From: Paenibacillus nuruki
Lineage (GTDB): Bacteria > Bacillota > Bacilli > Paenibacillales > Paenibacillaceae
Reading direction: 5' to 3'
Length of the DNA: 32,572 nt
Assembly: GCF_001721045.1 (NCBI RefSeq)
Contig: NZ_MDER01000052.1
Span: forward strand, 1 to 32,572
Part shown: positions 8,801 to 14,952 of the stretch, piece after piece
How positions within the stretch are numbered: position 1 is the first letter of the stretch
Layout: every line of letters begins with the position of its first letter
Program-made: the position numbers and the translations under genes
The notes under the pieces: generated by a model
The model's database searches: none
The model's input: only the letters and a program-made list of their open reading frames with translations
What the model was told of the DNA's origin: nothing

Positions 8801-8839
8801 AAATATTTAAGCTGGGGTAAACAAACGATCCAAAATTAA
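5822..8839 (+). CDS. Adenine-N6 DNA methyltransferase fused to SNF2-type helicase, 1005 aa
   Basis: Two-domain DNA enzyme. Residues about 70-260 form a class I SAM methyltransferase of the N6-adenine type: GQFFTPYSI, motif I DLTCGMGNFF (99-108), and motif IV NPPF (159-162). Residues about 490-960 form a superfamily-2 ATPase: Walker A TQGSGKS (about 502-508), DESDE (about 599-603), TTGTSTRN as motif III, STQQSLKSSVNIP as motif V, and QYCFRFIRYT as a degenerate motif VI. No nuclease motif was noticed, so it is not a standard type ISP restriction enzyme. Methylase-helicase fusions occur in phage antirestriction proteins (DarB-like) and in some defence systems; either reading is possible. A GTG start at 5810 is an alternative; both have a weak ribosome site, and coupling to the upstream stop is likely. 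Confidence 0.85.
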   Translation: MKYQSSNESIPTAKREEINAKILGIIDSNDNQNITHEDIYQAYTGIGGLHGLKFKNFYNYHEYSEAKKEIEQGQFFTPYSICDLLSKILQPQSHELIADLTCGMGNFFNHMPHEANIYGNEIDLASYKVAKYLYPEAHINNEDIRTYEPKLKFDIILGNPPFNLQWGTHENKEYSQNYYCRKAHELLYPGGLLALIVPSSFMSDDFHDGGIIKKMNEMYSFAFQFELPKDCFKSYGVVSFATKLMVFHKRSEHMDHCDYSFNKISTTWDSNLLANMLYKDYIDPIRKQRYENRHQILFESKVTNDNDVKNQNIIKKLLFDIKRNPKLSKHYPIALYKVNQLSVQSKPESMTASEWEYTKLTPKKVINDLRTILSNQHVIEKDEINLVKNKHELYYKAYSYVARQRLEMMEITKRISINDLIIKHSYPFEDKKYKKLIDQKTNSYRLQSKAYSQMDRDMEIDQFLDNIEFCDTLNNQTIKLNDKQKLDVGLVIQKRYAQLSWTQGSGKSLAAIAWYRYLLRASKVNNVFIVSTAMAIHLTWEVILDSYQEDFITISSFSDIERIRPGQIVLLSFERLQKIHYRLKRNIKKSGNKVALVVDESDEISNLNSLRTQAVLNCFRRAKFKLLTTGTSTRNHIAELFPQLELLYNNSVNMLNENKVSYEINKEGKLVEKKEKSYFKPFPPYKKGLEMFKQYFSPKKVTVFGLTKNSQNIYNSSALSDLIAKTTITREYKEIVGIKNYDYINHSVNQSVFEEEVYTKIMEEFNALLHYFKSTDNARKDSILKIIRQINLLIESSSTPHLFKEYTSTLLPTKMIHIMGLVDRFDEQVAIGTVYKKSAHEYYRHLKNKFPSRPIFLITGEVDFKLRLRMIREFQDTRNGILISTQQSLKSSVNIPSCNKIIIESLQWNMPKMDQYCFRFIRYTNTDPKEIHRVTYNRTIEQNLLALLISKEAINKFVKTLEIQDDDDLYEEFDIDTNLLDQLMMMEKDDKGRKYLSWGKQTIQN

Positions 8840-8844
8840 AAAAC

Positions 8845-8880
8845 GACCTCAATTCTTTATATAAGAATTGAGGTCATTTT
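8845..8880 (+). terminator. Strong intrinsic terminator
   Basis: 13-bp perfect stem (8845-8857 with 8863-8875), 5-nt loop, then ATTTTCTT. It lies directly after the methylase-helicase stop and marks the probable end of the transcript begun at 1433. Confidence 0.85.
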
Positions 8881-8896
8881 CTTATGAATGGAATAA

Positions 8897-8925
8897 TTAA
8901 CCCCATCAAAATTTTCTGTTATCAT
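8897..8925 (+). promoter_or_regulatory. Weak promoter candidate for the 9098 operon
   Basis: TTAACC, 17 nt, TATCAT. The match is modest; support comes mainly from position. The H0 hairpin starts 25 nt after the -10 box, close to the spacing at the other leaders. Confidence 0.35.
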
Positions 8926-8950
8926 AGATGTATACATTTTATTTATCATT

Positions 8951-9079
8951 CTCAAGTCATGCGACTACGAGACCTCTCTTTATCAATCACGCTTAACCAG
9001 GCGTAACAATTTGTAATTGTACCTTGTGTACATTTAATTGTTGCTTCTGGTTAGGCGTTATTTTTTTGCCTAAAAAACC
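8951..9079 (+). promoter_or_regulatory. Structured leader D: H0 hairpin, terminator-like stem, competing hairpin
   Basis: H0: CTC-A-AGTC, loop ATGC, GACT-AC-GAG (8951-8971). Terminator-like stem: 8989-9000 pairs with 9047-9058 over 12 bp (one G-U), with inner AACAATT/AATTGTT pairing, followed by TA and seven T (9061-9067). Competing hairpin: GGTT-AGGC (9049-9056) with GCCT (9068-9071) and AACC (9076-9079), holding the T run in the loop. The start codon is 30 nt after the T run. Of the complete set, D shows all parts without overlap. Confidence 0.65.
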
Positions 9080-9097
9080 ACAAAAGGAGCAAATAAA

Positions 9098-9664
9098 ATG
9101 AAAACAAAACCGAGCGAAGTATTAGCCAAATTAAATGAGGAAATACCATTATTTTTACAGGGAGTCGTCAATTCTTCAATATTTGCAGGTATAACGTTAG
9201 CTACCCAGTTAAAAGAATTAAAAATAGAAGAAATCCAGCAGTTAATTCAATTTGTACTTGAGCACAACTCTACTTTTTATGAAAAACAATATCAAGAGGG
9301 TTCCAATTATTATGATTTGCTAAATGCTTATATCCAAGAGCAGATCAATAAAGAGTTTTTCAAAGAAAAATGTAAAGCTATTCGCATTGATAATATGATT
9401 TTGATTTTTCTTGAAATGGACGCGGAACAAATTAAATCTTCTATTAGCGAATTATATAATGCATACGAAGACCAAGAAAATCAGGATCATGATAGCTATA
9501 TGGAATTCATGAATGTGGTAGGTAACATTCTTTCCGGTTATTTGCCGTTGCAGCTCACCTATGTTAATCACTATCAGGATAAACTTGGTAATGCTATACC
9601 AGGTTATACAGAGCGGTATGAAAAGTTTTTGAATGGCACATTATTGTTTGAAGATGGAGAATGA
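9098..9664 (+). CDS. Unknown protein, 188 aa
   Basis: A soluble, acidic, mostly helical protein of no recognised family. The first gene of the operon behind leader D, with AAAGGAGC 8 nt before ATG. It overlaps or abuts the Cys-rich gene that follows, so the two are probably made together. Confidence 0.75.
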   Translation: MKTKPSEVLAKLNEEIPLFLQGVVNSSIFAGITLATQLKELKIEEIQQLIQFVLEHNSTFYEKQYQEGSNYYDLLNAYIQEQINKEFFKEKCKAIRIDNMILIFLEMDAEQIKSSISELYNAYEDQENQDHDSYMEFMNVVGNILSGYLPLQLTYVNHYQDKLGNAIPGYTERYEKFLNGTLLFEDGE

Positions 9665-9666
9665 AT

Positions 9667-10182
9667 ATGACTATGGTAAATAAAGAATTACACACGAAGA
9701 TTGGTGATTGCGATTATTGTAATCATAAAAACATTTTAGTGATGTTAGAGTTTGATCCGGATCACGAACACGATTATTTAGAAAAATGTTATCATGGCTG
9801 TTCCGATGAGAAATCTTGTGAAGAGAAAGAACGAATGGTAGGCAATTGTGATCATTGTTATATGGAGAATGTGTATGTTCATTATCAGCATGATTCATGG
9901 GGAGAACATATTATGAACCAATGCTATTATGGCTGCGGAGATGAAAGAAACAATTTGAATGAAGAAACGCAAAAAATCAATGTGATCTCACTTAATATTC
10001 TTTCTCAAATTTTGTGTTATAGCTCTACGTGGCAAGTAGATCTACTAGTAGATGGTAAAGAGACATCTTTAGTGTTGATCAGACTTAATGGTGAAACCAG
10101 AGTGAAATTATTAGAGCAAATTATAAATTGTAAAAATATTAATGAAATCCAACGACTTAGTATGCAAATAAATATGAATTAA
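9667..10182 (+). CDS. Protein with two tandem Cys4 zinc-ribbon-like modules, 171 aa
   Basis: Residues 13-48 and 59-93 are two copies of a module with the pattern G-D/N-C-D-x-C ... K/Q-C-Y-x-G-C-x-D-E. The cysteines are C15, C18, C41, C45 and C61, C64, C86, C90, probably two zinc sites. The C-terminal third (100-171) lacks cysteines apart from one or two singles and is not recognised. ATG 9667 is preferred: GGAG lies 7 nt upstream, while ATG 9661, which overlaps the preceding stop, has the same GGAG only 1 nt away. The Zn modules suggest nucleic-acid or protein binding; function unknown. Confidence 0.75.
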   Translation: MTMVNKELHTKIGDCDYCNHKNILVMLEFDPDHEHDYLEKCYHGCSDEKSCEEKERMVGNCDHCYMENVYVHYQHDSWGEHIMNQCYYGCGDERNNLNEETQKINVISLNILSQILCYSSTWQVDLLVDGKETSLVLIRLNGETRVKLLEQIINCKNINEIQRLSMQINMN

Positions 10183-10193
10183 ATTACACGAAG

Positions 10194-10228
10194 AGCAGAC
10201 AACTTATTTAAAAGTTGCCTGCTTTTTT
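10194..10228 (+). terminator. Terminator-like hairpin overlapping the next ribosome site region
   Basis: AGCAG (10194-10198) and CAACTT (10200-10205) pair with AAGTTG (10212-10217) and CTGCT (10219-10223). Six T follow (10223-10228). The ribosome site AAGGAG begins at 10229 and ATG is at 10241, so any message for the next gene must read through. Confidence 0.65.
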
Positions 10229-10240
10229 AAGGAGAAAATA

Positions 10241-10726
10241 ATGAAATACAAAACAGATTCTGGAATTTTCAAGGTGTTAGCTGTATTCTTCACAGTATTA
10301 TGTAGCTTTTATCTTTTAAGTAGTATTTTAGATTTATATCAAGAAAATCAGTACTATCCAGTCTTGTTGATTATGGCATGTTTTCTATTAAGATATCCCC
10401 ATGAGTATCTACATTTTATAGCGGGTAAGTTGATTGCATTAAAAAGTATCATATCTTTTAAACGGTTAAATGCCACTTGCACTCCACTTGGAATAATGAA
10501 CAGAAAAGAACTTTGTACATTTGCTCTGGCTCCTTTTGTGAGTATAGGTTTTGTTTTAAGTGTAGGAGTCATTTTAACCAACGATATTTATCAAGTATTC
10601 TTTATAGGAGTACTGATCTATCATTGTTGCGCTTGCTATTTTGATTTTGTTTATGTGGTCATTGCTTGTATATACAAAAATAAACAATTTAAAGATCATG
10701 GATTGGTTTTAGAAATTTTAAACTAA
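10241..10726 (+). CDS. Membrane protein with HExxH motif (DUF3267-like putative zincin)
   Basis: A 161-aa protein with about four hydrophobic segments (roughly 9-30, 38-51, 88-112, 116-144). HEYLH at 54-58 is a metalloprotease-type HExxH directly after a membrane segment, as in DUF3267/site-2-protease-like families. A possible third ligand lies in a later segment (CYFDFVY, about 131-137). If active it would cleave membrane-associated substrates. AAGGAG lies 7 nt before ATG. Family assignment rests on the motif and layout only. Confidence 0.65.
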   Translation: MKYKTDSGIFKVLAVFFTVLCSFYLLSSILDLYQENQYYPVLLIMACFLLRYPHEYLHFIAGKLIALKSIISFKRLNATCTPLGIMNRKELCTFALAPFVSIGFVLSVGVILTNDIYQVFFIGVLIYHCCACYFDFVYVVIACIYKNKQFKDHGLVLEILN

Positions 10727-10739
10727 GAGTCGAATATAT

Positions 10740-11030
10740 ATGCAAGAAAATCTAGATACTCGACGTATGTTTGAGGGCAGTTCATTAATTGATATTTCAG
10801 AATTAGCGCACCGATTCGATTTTACTATTCCGTTAGAATTAACCAGTACTCTTAAGGAAGAATTAGGAGAAGATTCAATGTTTGATGTAGTTAGCGCATT
10901 ACGAACAATTATTAATTTTGATCCTTATCAAAGTACTATCGAATATGGTATATGGACTTTGAAAAATGGGAAAAATTCGCTTACTAATGTAACATCATTT
11001 ATTCTAAAATTGATTAAGGCAATAATCTAA
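10740..11030 (+). CDS. DUF6573-like small protein, 96 aa
   Basis: GSSLIDISELAHRFDFTIPL near the N-terminus and TIEYGIWTLKNG near the middle resemble the DUF6573 pattern (a plasmid/phage-associated family of unknown function in which 'VDVSELAREAGF..PVAIT' is typical). The ribosome site is poor (only AAGAG upstream), so translation may depend on the preceding gene 13 nt away. The IS element begins 9 nt after the stop, so any operon continuation or terminator has been separated. Confidence 0.6.
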   Translation: MQENLDTRRMFEGSSLIDISELAHRFDFTIPLELTSTLKEELGEDSMFDVVSALRTIINFDPYQSTIEYGIWTLKNGKNSLTNVTSFILKLIKAII

Positions 11031-11039
11031 TGATTGTTA

Positions 11040-11195
11040 GTGAACTACTCACCACTTAACTAAACCTAACGGTTTTTAACACTTAAAGTGGAAGCTTCTT
11101 GGGAATAGAGCATACTTGCAAGCGTATTTCTTTACTCACAGCGGTTTCTCTTGTTTATCAAGCTATCCCCGTAATTCCTACGGTTACTGATTGTT
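11040..11195 (-). ncRNA. IS right end and presumptive TnpB guide RNA (reRNA/omegaRNA) scaffold
   Basis: In this family the right end, overlapping the 3' end of tnpB and running to the element border, is transcribed into the TnpB guide RNA. Seen on the minus strand: CCGTA/TACGG hairpin (about 11168-11182), then CCACTT..AAGTGG with inner AAACC/GGTTT, then GTGAGTAGTTCAC. The guide would be the host flank just beyond 11040 (about 11020-11039). Identity is by position and family knowledge; expression is not shown. Confidence 0.5.
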
Positions 11196-12338
11196 CTAAG
11201 TTAATTGTTTTATGCGTAGACCTTCGGTCAGAATATTTATACTCGCATTGATATCTCGGTCATGAATAGTATGACAAATAGAGCAAGTCCATTCTCGAAT
11301 GTCGAGCGATTTCTTACCATCTTTGTACCCACATTCTGAACAGATTTGACTAGATGGAAACCACTTATCTACTTTGATGATTTCACGTCCATACCAGTCC
11401 GCTTTGTATCGTAATTTCGTCACAAAGCTAGACCAAGAAACATCAGAAATACTTTTAGCTAGTTTATGGTTACGCAACATCCCTTTTATATTTAAGTCTT
11501 CTATGCAGATAATATCGTGATTTTTGATCATCTCTGTACTTAACTTATTTAGGAAATCGTTACGTTGATTCATTACTTTTTCATATAGACGAGCGACTTT
11601 TATCTTTTGTTTTTGATAGTTTTTAGCTTCAAAGAGAGGGATGCCTTTCTTTGAAGCTAATAATCCACGTCTTGACAACCTCTGTTGTTCGCGCTTTAGT
11701 TTCGTTGCCATTTTTGACGTGAATTTATGGTTATCAATCTTTTGACTATCAGAAAGAATCGCAAAATCGGTTATACCCAGGTCAAGGCCAACAGCAGAAT
11801 TGCTTTTAGGTAATTCGACTATTTCTTCTTTACACAACAAAGAAATATAATATTTACCACTTGAATGACGACCTATTGTAGCTGATTTTATGATTCCTTT
11901 TAGCTGTCGATGGAGCTTAATTCTGATTAAGGATTTCAGTTTAGGAACTTTGATGAATTTATTGTCAAACAAACCAACCGTTCCATGTTGATTATTAGTT
12001 GTATATCTTTGAATAGAATTTTTCTTACTTTTGAATTTCGGAAATCCAATAGATGGATCACGAAAAAAATTTTTATAGGCTTTGTCTAAATGGAGTTGTG
12101 CATTCGCTAAAGCTAGACTATCTACTTCCTTCAAAAACGGAAAGTCTTTCTTGTATTGAGCTGGTGTTGGAAACCTCATTTTTTTGGAAGAATCTTTTTT
12201 ATTTTCATCATAATTTTTTATACGTTCATCAAGCATTAGATTGTAGACCTTACGGACACATCCAAAAGACTTAGCAAAGAAAATTATTTGTTCTTCTGTT
12301 GGATAAATTCTGAATTTATATGCTTTAAGTCGTTCCAT
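11196..12338 (-). CDS. tnpB: TnpB RNA-guided nuclease (IS605 OrfB)
   Basis: A complete 380-aa TnpB. The RuvC-type catalytic residues are visible as D186 ([10 protein letters not shown]), E280 (CIEDLNIKG) and D362 (DRDINA). The zinc finger has C333, C336, C352 and C355. The N-terminal part, [17 protein letters not shown], is typical. TnpB cuts DNA matching the right-end guide next to a TAM motif and helps the element persist at its locus. ATG 12338 is chosen since AGGTGAT lies 6 nt upstream; the GTG at 12347 lies inside that site. The intact catalytic and zinc residues contrast with the ruined tnpA next to it. Confidence 0.93.
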   Translation of the reverse strand: MERLKAYKFRIYPTEEQIIFFAKSFGCVRKVYNLMLDERIKNYDENKKDSSKKMRFPTPAQYKKDFPFLKEVDSLALANAQLHLDKAYKNFFRDPSIGFPKFKSKKNSIQRYTTNNQHGTVGLFDNKFIKVPKLKSLIRIKLHRQLKGIIKSATIGRHSSGKYYISLLCKEEIVELPKSNSAVGLDLGITDFAILSDSQKIDNHKFTSKMATKLKREQQRLSRRGLLASKKGIPLFEAKNYQKQKIKVARLYEKVMNQRNDFLNKLSTEMIKNHDIICIEDLNIKGMLRNHKLAKSISDVSWSSFVTKLRYKADWYGREIIKVDKWFPSSQICSECGYKDGKKSLDIREWTCSICHTIHDRDINASINILTEGLRIKQLT

Positions 12339-12354
12339 AAGGATCACCTACTTT

Positions 12355-12694
12355 CTATGTATAACTGTTTTCTTAATTTTAAATATATTATTTGAGGATA
12401 TCCATTGGAGCACTACCAGTTGTTAAAAGATAAAAGCCTTTAGATCAAACATTTCTTCCCAAAAATATTGCTTTACTCTTGGTTGTCAAATCTGTTTTCG
12501 ATTGTACTTTGAACATGGTTTTTATCATGAGTTCACTTCACTAAATTTATGTGATAAGCTTCTACAATTCGTTCAAAAGTTGGTTTGGCAAATTCAGATA
12601 TTTTACCACTAATCATTTGTCTACGGTATTTAGTTACTTGTATAAGATGATAGTAGAGAAGAAATACTGAATTATTATTAGTTTTTATTTCCAT
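12355..12694 (-). pseudogene. tnpA: Decayed IS200-type Y1 transposase (tnpA)
   Basis: Reading the minus strand from 12694 gives an N-terminus with LYYHLIQVTKYRRQMIS, characteristic of IS200-type TnpA. The frame hits TGA at 12533-12535 where a Trp is usual (W-x-H-D-K-x-H-V); past it, THDKNHVQ continues, so the second His of the HUH motif is also changed to Gln. The central part, including the catalytic Tyr region, is missing. The C-terminal TGSAPMDILK appears at about 12390-12420 in another frame with further stops. At least one nonsense change, one deletion and frameshifts are present. Confidence 0.8.
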
Positions 12695-12886
12695 TGTTAT
12701 ATGAACTTATTTCCCATATAGACTGATGATAACAAGAGTAAAATAAAAAGGCAACAGACCTTATTTGTCGGTTTTCGAGTTATCAACGGTAACTCTCATA
12801 TCGAATGAGATTCTTCTCTCACATATAGAGGGTGGCTACTTCCGCCTAAATTAAGTTAATTTATCTATGCATAATTAAAATTTAAA
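12695..12886 (-). other. Hairpin-rich left end of the IS element
   Basis: Gene-free stretch. Seen: GAGTTA/TAACTC (12777-12782/12790-12795), TCTCAT/ATGAGA (12794-12799/12805-12810), and GGTGG/CCGCC with one G-U around 12831-12845. Such subterminal hairpins are expected for TnpA recognition at the left end. The exact border cannot be placed without an empty site. Confidence 0.45.
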
Positions 12887-12913
12887 AAAACCATACAAAA
12901 AATGTATGGTTTT
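12887..12913. terminator. Bidirectional terminator
   Basis: AAAACCATACA (from 12887) pairs with TGTATGGTTTT (12903-12913), with A run on one side and T run on the other. It ends the minus-strand membrane-protein gene and insulates it from the IS. Confidence 0.8.
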
Positions 12914-12914
12914 C

Positions 12915-13325
12915 TTAAATATCTTTGAGAGTTTCTATTATAATTTGCATATTCCTATAGCCTACAAATGCACAGGAGACAAAAAATATTTTAATTACTG
13001 TTATTATCAAGATCAGAATAGGTACAAGTTTACTTGTATGAATGATAATATTAAAATACTCTGACGATAAAGTAATGGGAATCGTTTTCCAATCCAAAAA
13101 GAGTAAGCCTATATCTATACCAAAAACGACTAAGGAGATAATAAAATTTATAAGATCATTGTCAGTTCTTTTACTGTGTTTAGAAAACTCACTTCTAAAC
13201 CAATTAGTATAACTAATACAAGGTTGACCATTCTGATTGTTTTTTAAAAGGTATTTATTATATAATTTCTCCATCTTTTTTTCAGTATTCAACCTTTTAG
13301 TCTCACTTTTATTCAATTTAAACAT
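12915..13325 (-). CDS. Small two-helix membrane protein, 136 aa
   Basis: The N-terminal half is charged (Lys/Glu/Asn-rich). Two transmembrane segments follow at about 65-85 and 105-128, with a short tail. No family is recognised. ATG 13325 is chosen, but no Shine-Dalgarno is visible; a TTG at 13340 is an alternative. The promoter at 13349-13378 implies a 5' leader of under 20 nt, so initiation may be close to leaderless. It runs opposite to the surrounding operons and may be a later insertion along with the IS. Confidence 0.6.
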   Translation of the reverse strand: MFKLNKSETKRLNTEKKMEKLYNKYLLKNNQNGQPCISYTNWFRSEFSKHSKRTDNDLINFIISLVVFGIDIGLLFLDWKTIPITLSSEYFNIIIHTSKLVPILILIITVIKIFFVSCAFVGYRNMQIIIETLKDI

Positions 13326-13348
13326 CAAAATACATCGCAATTATTTTT

Positions 13349-13378
13349 ATTATACCTGTGACTAATATACAAACACAA
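13349..13378 (-). promoter_or_regulatory. Promoter for the minus-strand membrane protein
   Basis: On the minus strand, TTGTGT (13373-13378), 18 nt, TATAAT (13349-13354). The -10 is perfect. The start of transcription would fall near 13342, about 17 nt before ATG 13325. Confidence 0.55.
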
Positions 13379-13423
13379 AATAAAATGATACTATAAGTTT
13401 ATTATTTCACTTTATTTTATTTA

Positions 13424-13550
13424 CTCCATGCATGCGCTACAGGAGAATTTTTTTCTTAAATACACTTTCTTTCGAGTGACCAATTTATTGTATTCCTTAT
13501 GGAATTGGTTTCTGGAAAGGGCGTGTATTTTTTTTGCCCTAAAACCAATT
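13424..13550 (+). promoter_or_regulatory. Structured leader E: H0, three-way junction/U-run, competing hairpin
   Basis: H0: CTCC-AT-GC, loop ATGC, GC-TACA-GGAG (13424-13445). State 1: 13459-13465 pairs with 13523-13529, closing CACT/AGTG and ACCAATT/AATTGGT (13479-13485/13503-13509), followed by eight T (13528-13535). State 2: 13503-13511 pairs with 13542-13550 (9 bp, AATTGGTTT/AAACCAATT) and AGGGC (13518-13522) with GCCCT (13536-13540), enclosing the T run. This is the same pairing scheme as leader C with different bases in several stems, a sign of conserved structure. A TATAAG -10-like box lies at 13392-13397 but with no good -35. Confidence 0.65.
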
Positions 13551-13563
13551 TAGGAGGATTAGT

Positions 13564-13758
13564 ATGACTTTAATAGCCAAAAAGAAACAAACGTTTTCGG
13601 ACAAAGAGAGTAAACGGATTGCAGTTAAACTTGAACAAAAAAGAAAAAAGATGGTAGCACTTGCTATGGAAAAAGGACTTCTGGACTCGGAAGTTCTTAA
13701 ATTAAGTCAAGAGGTTGATCGATTATATATGCATTTCATGAGAATTCAAAAAAAGTAA
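13564..13758 (+). CDS. Spo0E-like aspartyl-phosphate phosphatase
   Basis: A 64-aa protein with the Spo0E-family signature: a helix KRKKMVALAMEKGLLDSEVLKL followed by SQEVDRLY (48-55, family consensus SQELD). Spo0E proteins dephosphorylate Spo0A~P and delay sporulation. The gene stands alone behind leader E with AGGAGG 6 nt before ATG and is followed by a strong terminator. Carriage by a mobile element would let it influence host sporulation (inference). The N-terminal 20 residues are basic and not part of the usual core. Confidence 0.8.
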   Translation: MTLIAKKKQTFSDKESKRIAVKLEQKRKKMVALAMEKGLLDSEVLKLSQEVDRLYMHFMRIQKK

Positions 13759-13770
13759 GAAAGTGTGTGT

Positions 13771-13809
13771 AAAAAAAGGAGTTGCATTTTTAATGCAACT
13801 CCTTTTTTT
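13771..13809. terminator. Bidirectional terminator between convergent genes
   Basis: A 15-16 bp stem: A-run plus GGAGTTGCA against TGCAACTCC plus T-run, 7-nt loop. It serves the Spo0E-like gene on the plus strand and the LPD29-like gene on the minus strand; the minus-strand stop codon lies inside it. Confidence 0.88.
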
Positions 13810-14017
13810 AATGAAGAACTAATTTACAACAGAATAGATCTTCTTTCAGAAAACCAATTTTAAGAACAGTGTCATAGACCTGATCTATTTCTGGACCTTG
13901 TTGCCATCGGATAATAGATCTACCGGACTGATCAGTATGAAGCTTAAATTCTATATCAGGATAAGCAAAGAGTAATTCTTCATTTAATATTTTTATTTGA
14001 CGATTTGAATGATCCAT
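13808..14017 (-). CDS. Small LPD29-like protein, 69 aa
   Basis: Contains SIIRWQQGPEIDQVYDTVLK (34-53), which resembles the core of 'large polyvalent protein associated domain 29' (RW-x-x-GP-x-x-x-x-V), a short domain common in plasmid and phage proteins of unknown function. ATG 14017 is preceded by GAGGAG at a good distance. It is convergent with the Spo0E-like gene and divergent from the fragment at 14117. Family link is tentative; the gene itself looks real. Confidence 0.65.
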   Translation of the reverse strand: MDHSNRQIKILNEELLFAYPDIEFKLHTDQSGRSIIRWQQGPEIDQVYDTVLKIGFLKEDLFCCKLVLH

Positions 14018-14116
14018 AAGTTCAACTCCTCAATATTTTTGCATATCGAAATAGTAACATGTATTTATCCAATTTGCATTCAGTGTAATTAATTTGATAG
14101 AAGTGGAGTGTTTGTT

Positions 14117-14797
14117 ATGGAAGTAGTAGAAAAAGCTAGATTGGTATTACAGAAAATTTATACGATAAGTAAGAAGAAAGAACAGCCCCGTTTGTTTATT
14201 CAAAATTTGCCTTGCGAATCTGCAAAATTCAAACCAGGGGAACAATTATTTGTCCATGTGGATAAGGGGAATAAAGAGATTACCATCCAGAATAAGAATT
14301 TTAACCACGACTCTTTTATGGTTCATGTATCTTCTAGAAAAAATAAAACCAATGGTGAAGAGCGACCTCTGATTGATACTGCTATAGATTGTTATACATC
14401 TATCATAGCTATTGAAGACAAAGTTGAGTTACGTGTATATGTATATAACGACTATTCAAAAATTGTTGTTTCTCCGTTAAATTATGATATACGCAAAACA
14501 GAAACGGTTTATACTCCTCGCGATCAGCGATTTAAACTGCTGAGTCTTGCAGCTGGAGCAGGGATTGGAACAAGTCACTTTGTAGACACAGGAGCCTTTT
14601 CAAGTATGCAGGAAATTGAGTTAGAAACCGATTCCGCTGAAAACTTAAAGTACAAATTTCCGAATTCCTTAGTGACTCAAGCCGATATTCGAGATTGCAA
14701 TTTAGTAGTGAAGTCAGATGTTGCACTGGTTACATTGCCTTGTAACAATCATACAAGCTTAGGTGATCGAAATCAGGATATGAATACCTCGATGTAA
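14117..14797 (+). pseudogene. 5' fragment of a DNA cytosine-5 methyltransferase-like gene
   Basis: Residues 1-130 form a beta-rich N-terminal domain I do not recognise. From 138 the start of a C5-methyltransferase core is visible: motif I FKLLSLAAGAGIGTSHF, an acidic residue after it (IELE, 167-170), ADIRDC and a PC dipeptide (208-209) as in motif IV. The protein stops at residue 226, before the ENV/QRR motifs and target recognition domain, so it cannot be an active enzyme. GGAG lies 9 nt before ATG 14117; the GTG at 14108 is an alternative. Immediately downstream is a DndC-like fragment in another frame, showing a recombination junction. A short intact protein of its own function cannot be excluded. 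Confidence 0.6.
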
Positions 14798-14952
14798 GTA
14801 ATTTGAGTGCTTGGGTATTCCCGTCTGCATTTGGTAAAGATTCTTCAATGATGTGTTTGTGCCTTATGCTAGCATTATCTAAAATTGATAAGGATCTGCT
14901 TTTGAGACCGGTCTATATTGTATCTAGCGACACTGGACTTAAAATCGGGTGA
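14767..14952 (+). pseudogene. dndC: DndC-like (PAPS-reductase family) N-terminal fragment
   Basis: A frame different from the preceding one reads SAFGKDSSMMCLCLMLALSK, then LLRPVYIVSSDTGLKIG and stops. This matches the ATP-pyrophosphatase start of DndC-type proteins (SGGKDST ... PVYV-S-DT-x-x-E-x-P), here with SGGKDS degraded to SAFGKDS. DndC takes part in DNA phosphorothioate modification. Only about 60 residues remain. The matching C-terminal half lies at 26079-26900 in the same orientation. Confidence 0.55.

Larger units (their letters stand above)
11040..12850 (-). mobile_element. IS200/IS605-family element, tnpB intact, tnpA decayed
   Basis: The reading direction is the minus strand: left-end hairpins (about 12777-12846), tnpA remnant, tnpB, right end. 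The right end closes with ...GTAGTTCAC at 11040, the typical ending of this family, preceded by an imperfect stem (CCACTT/AAGTGG). Elements of this family make no target duplication, so the left border is only approximate. Without TnpA it should not move by itself. Confidence 0.75.

Noticed and set aside
5822-8839. Type ISP restriction-modification enzyme
   Set aside because: No N-terminal nuclease motif was noticed, the order is methyltransferase then helicase, and there is no obvious target recognition domain.
9661-9666. ATG 9661 start overlapping the previous stop
   Set aside because: The only GGAG is 1 nt away from it, while ATG 9667 is at 7 nt; the overlap is possible but less likely.
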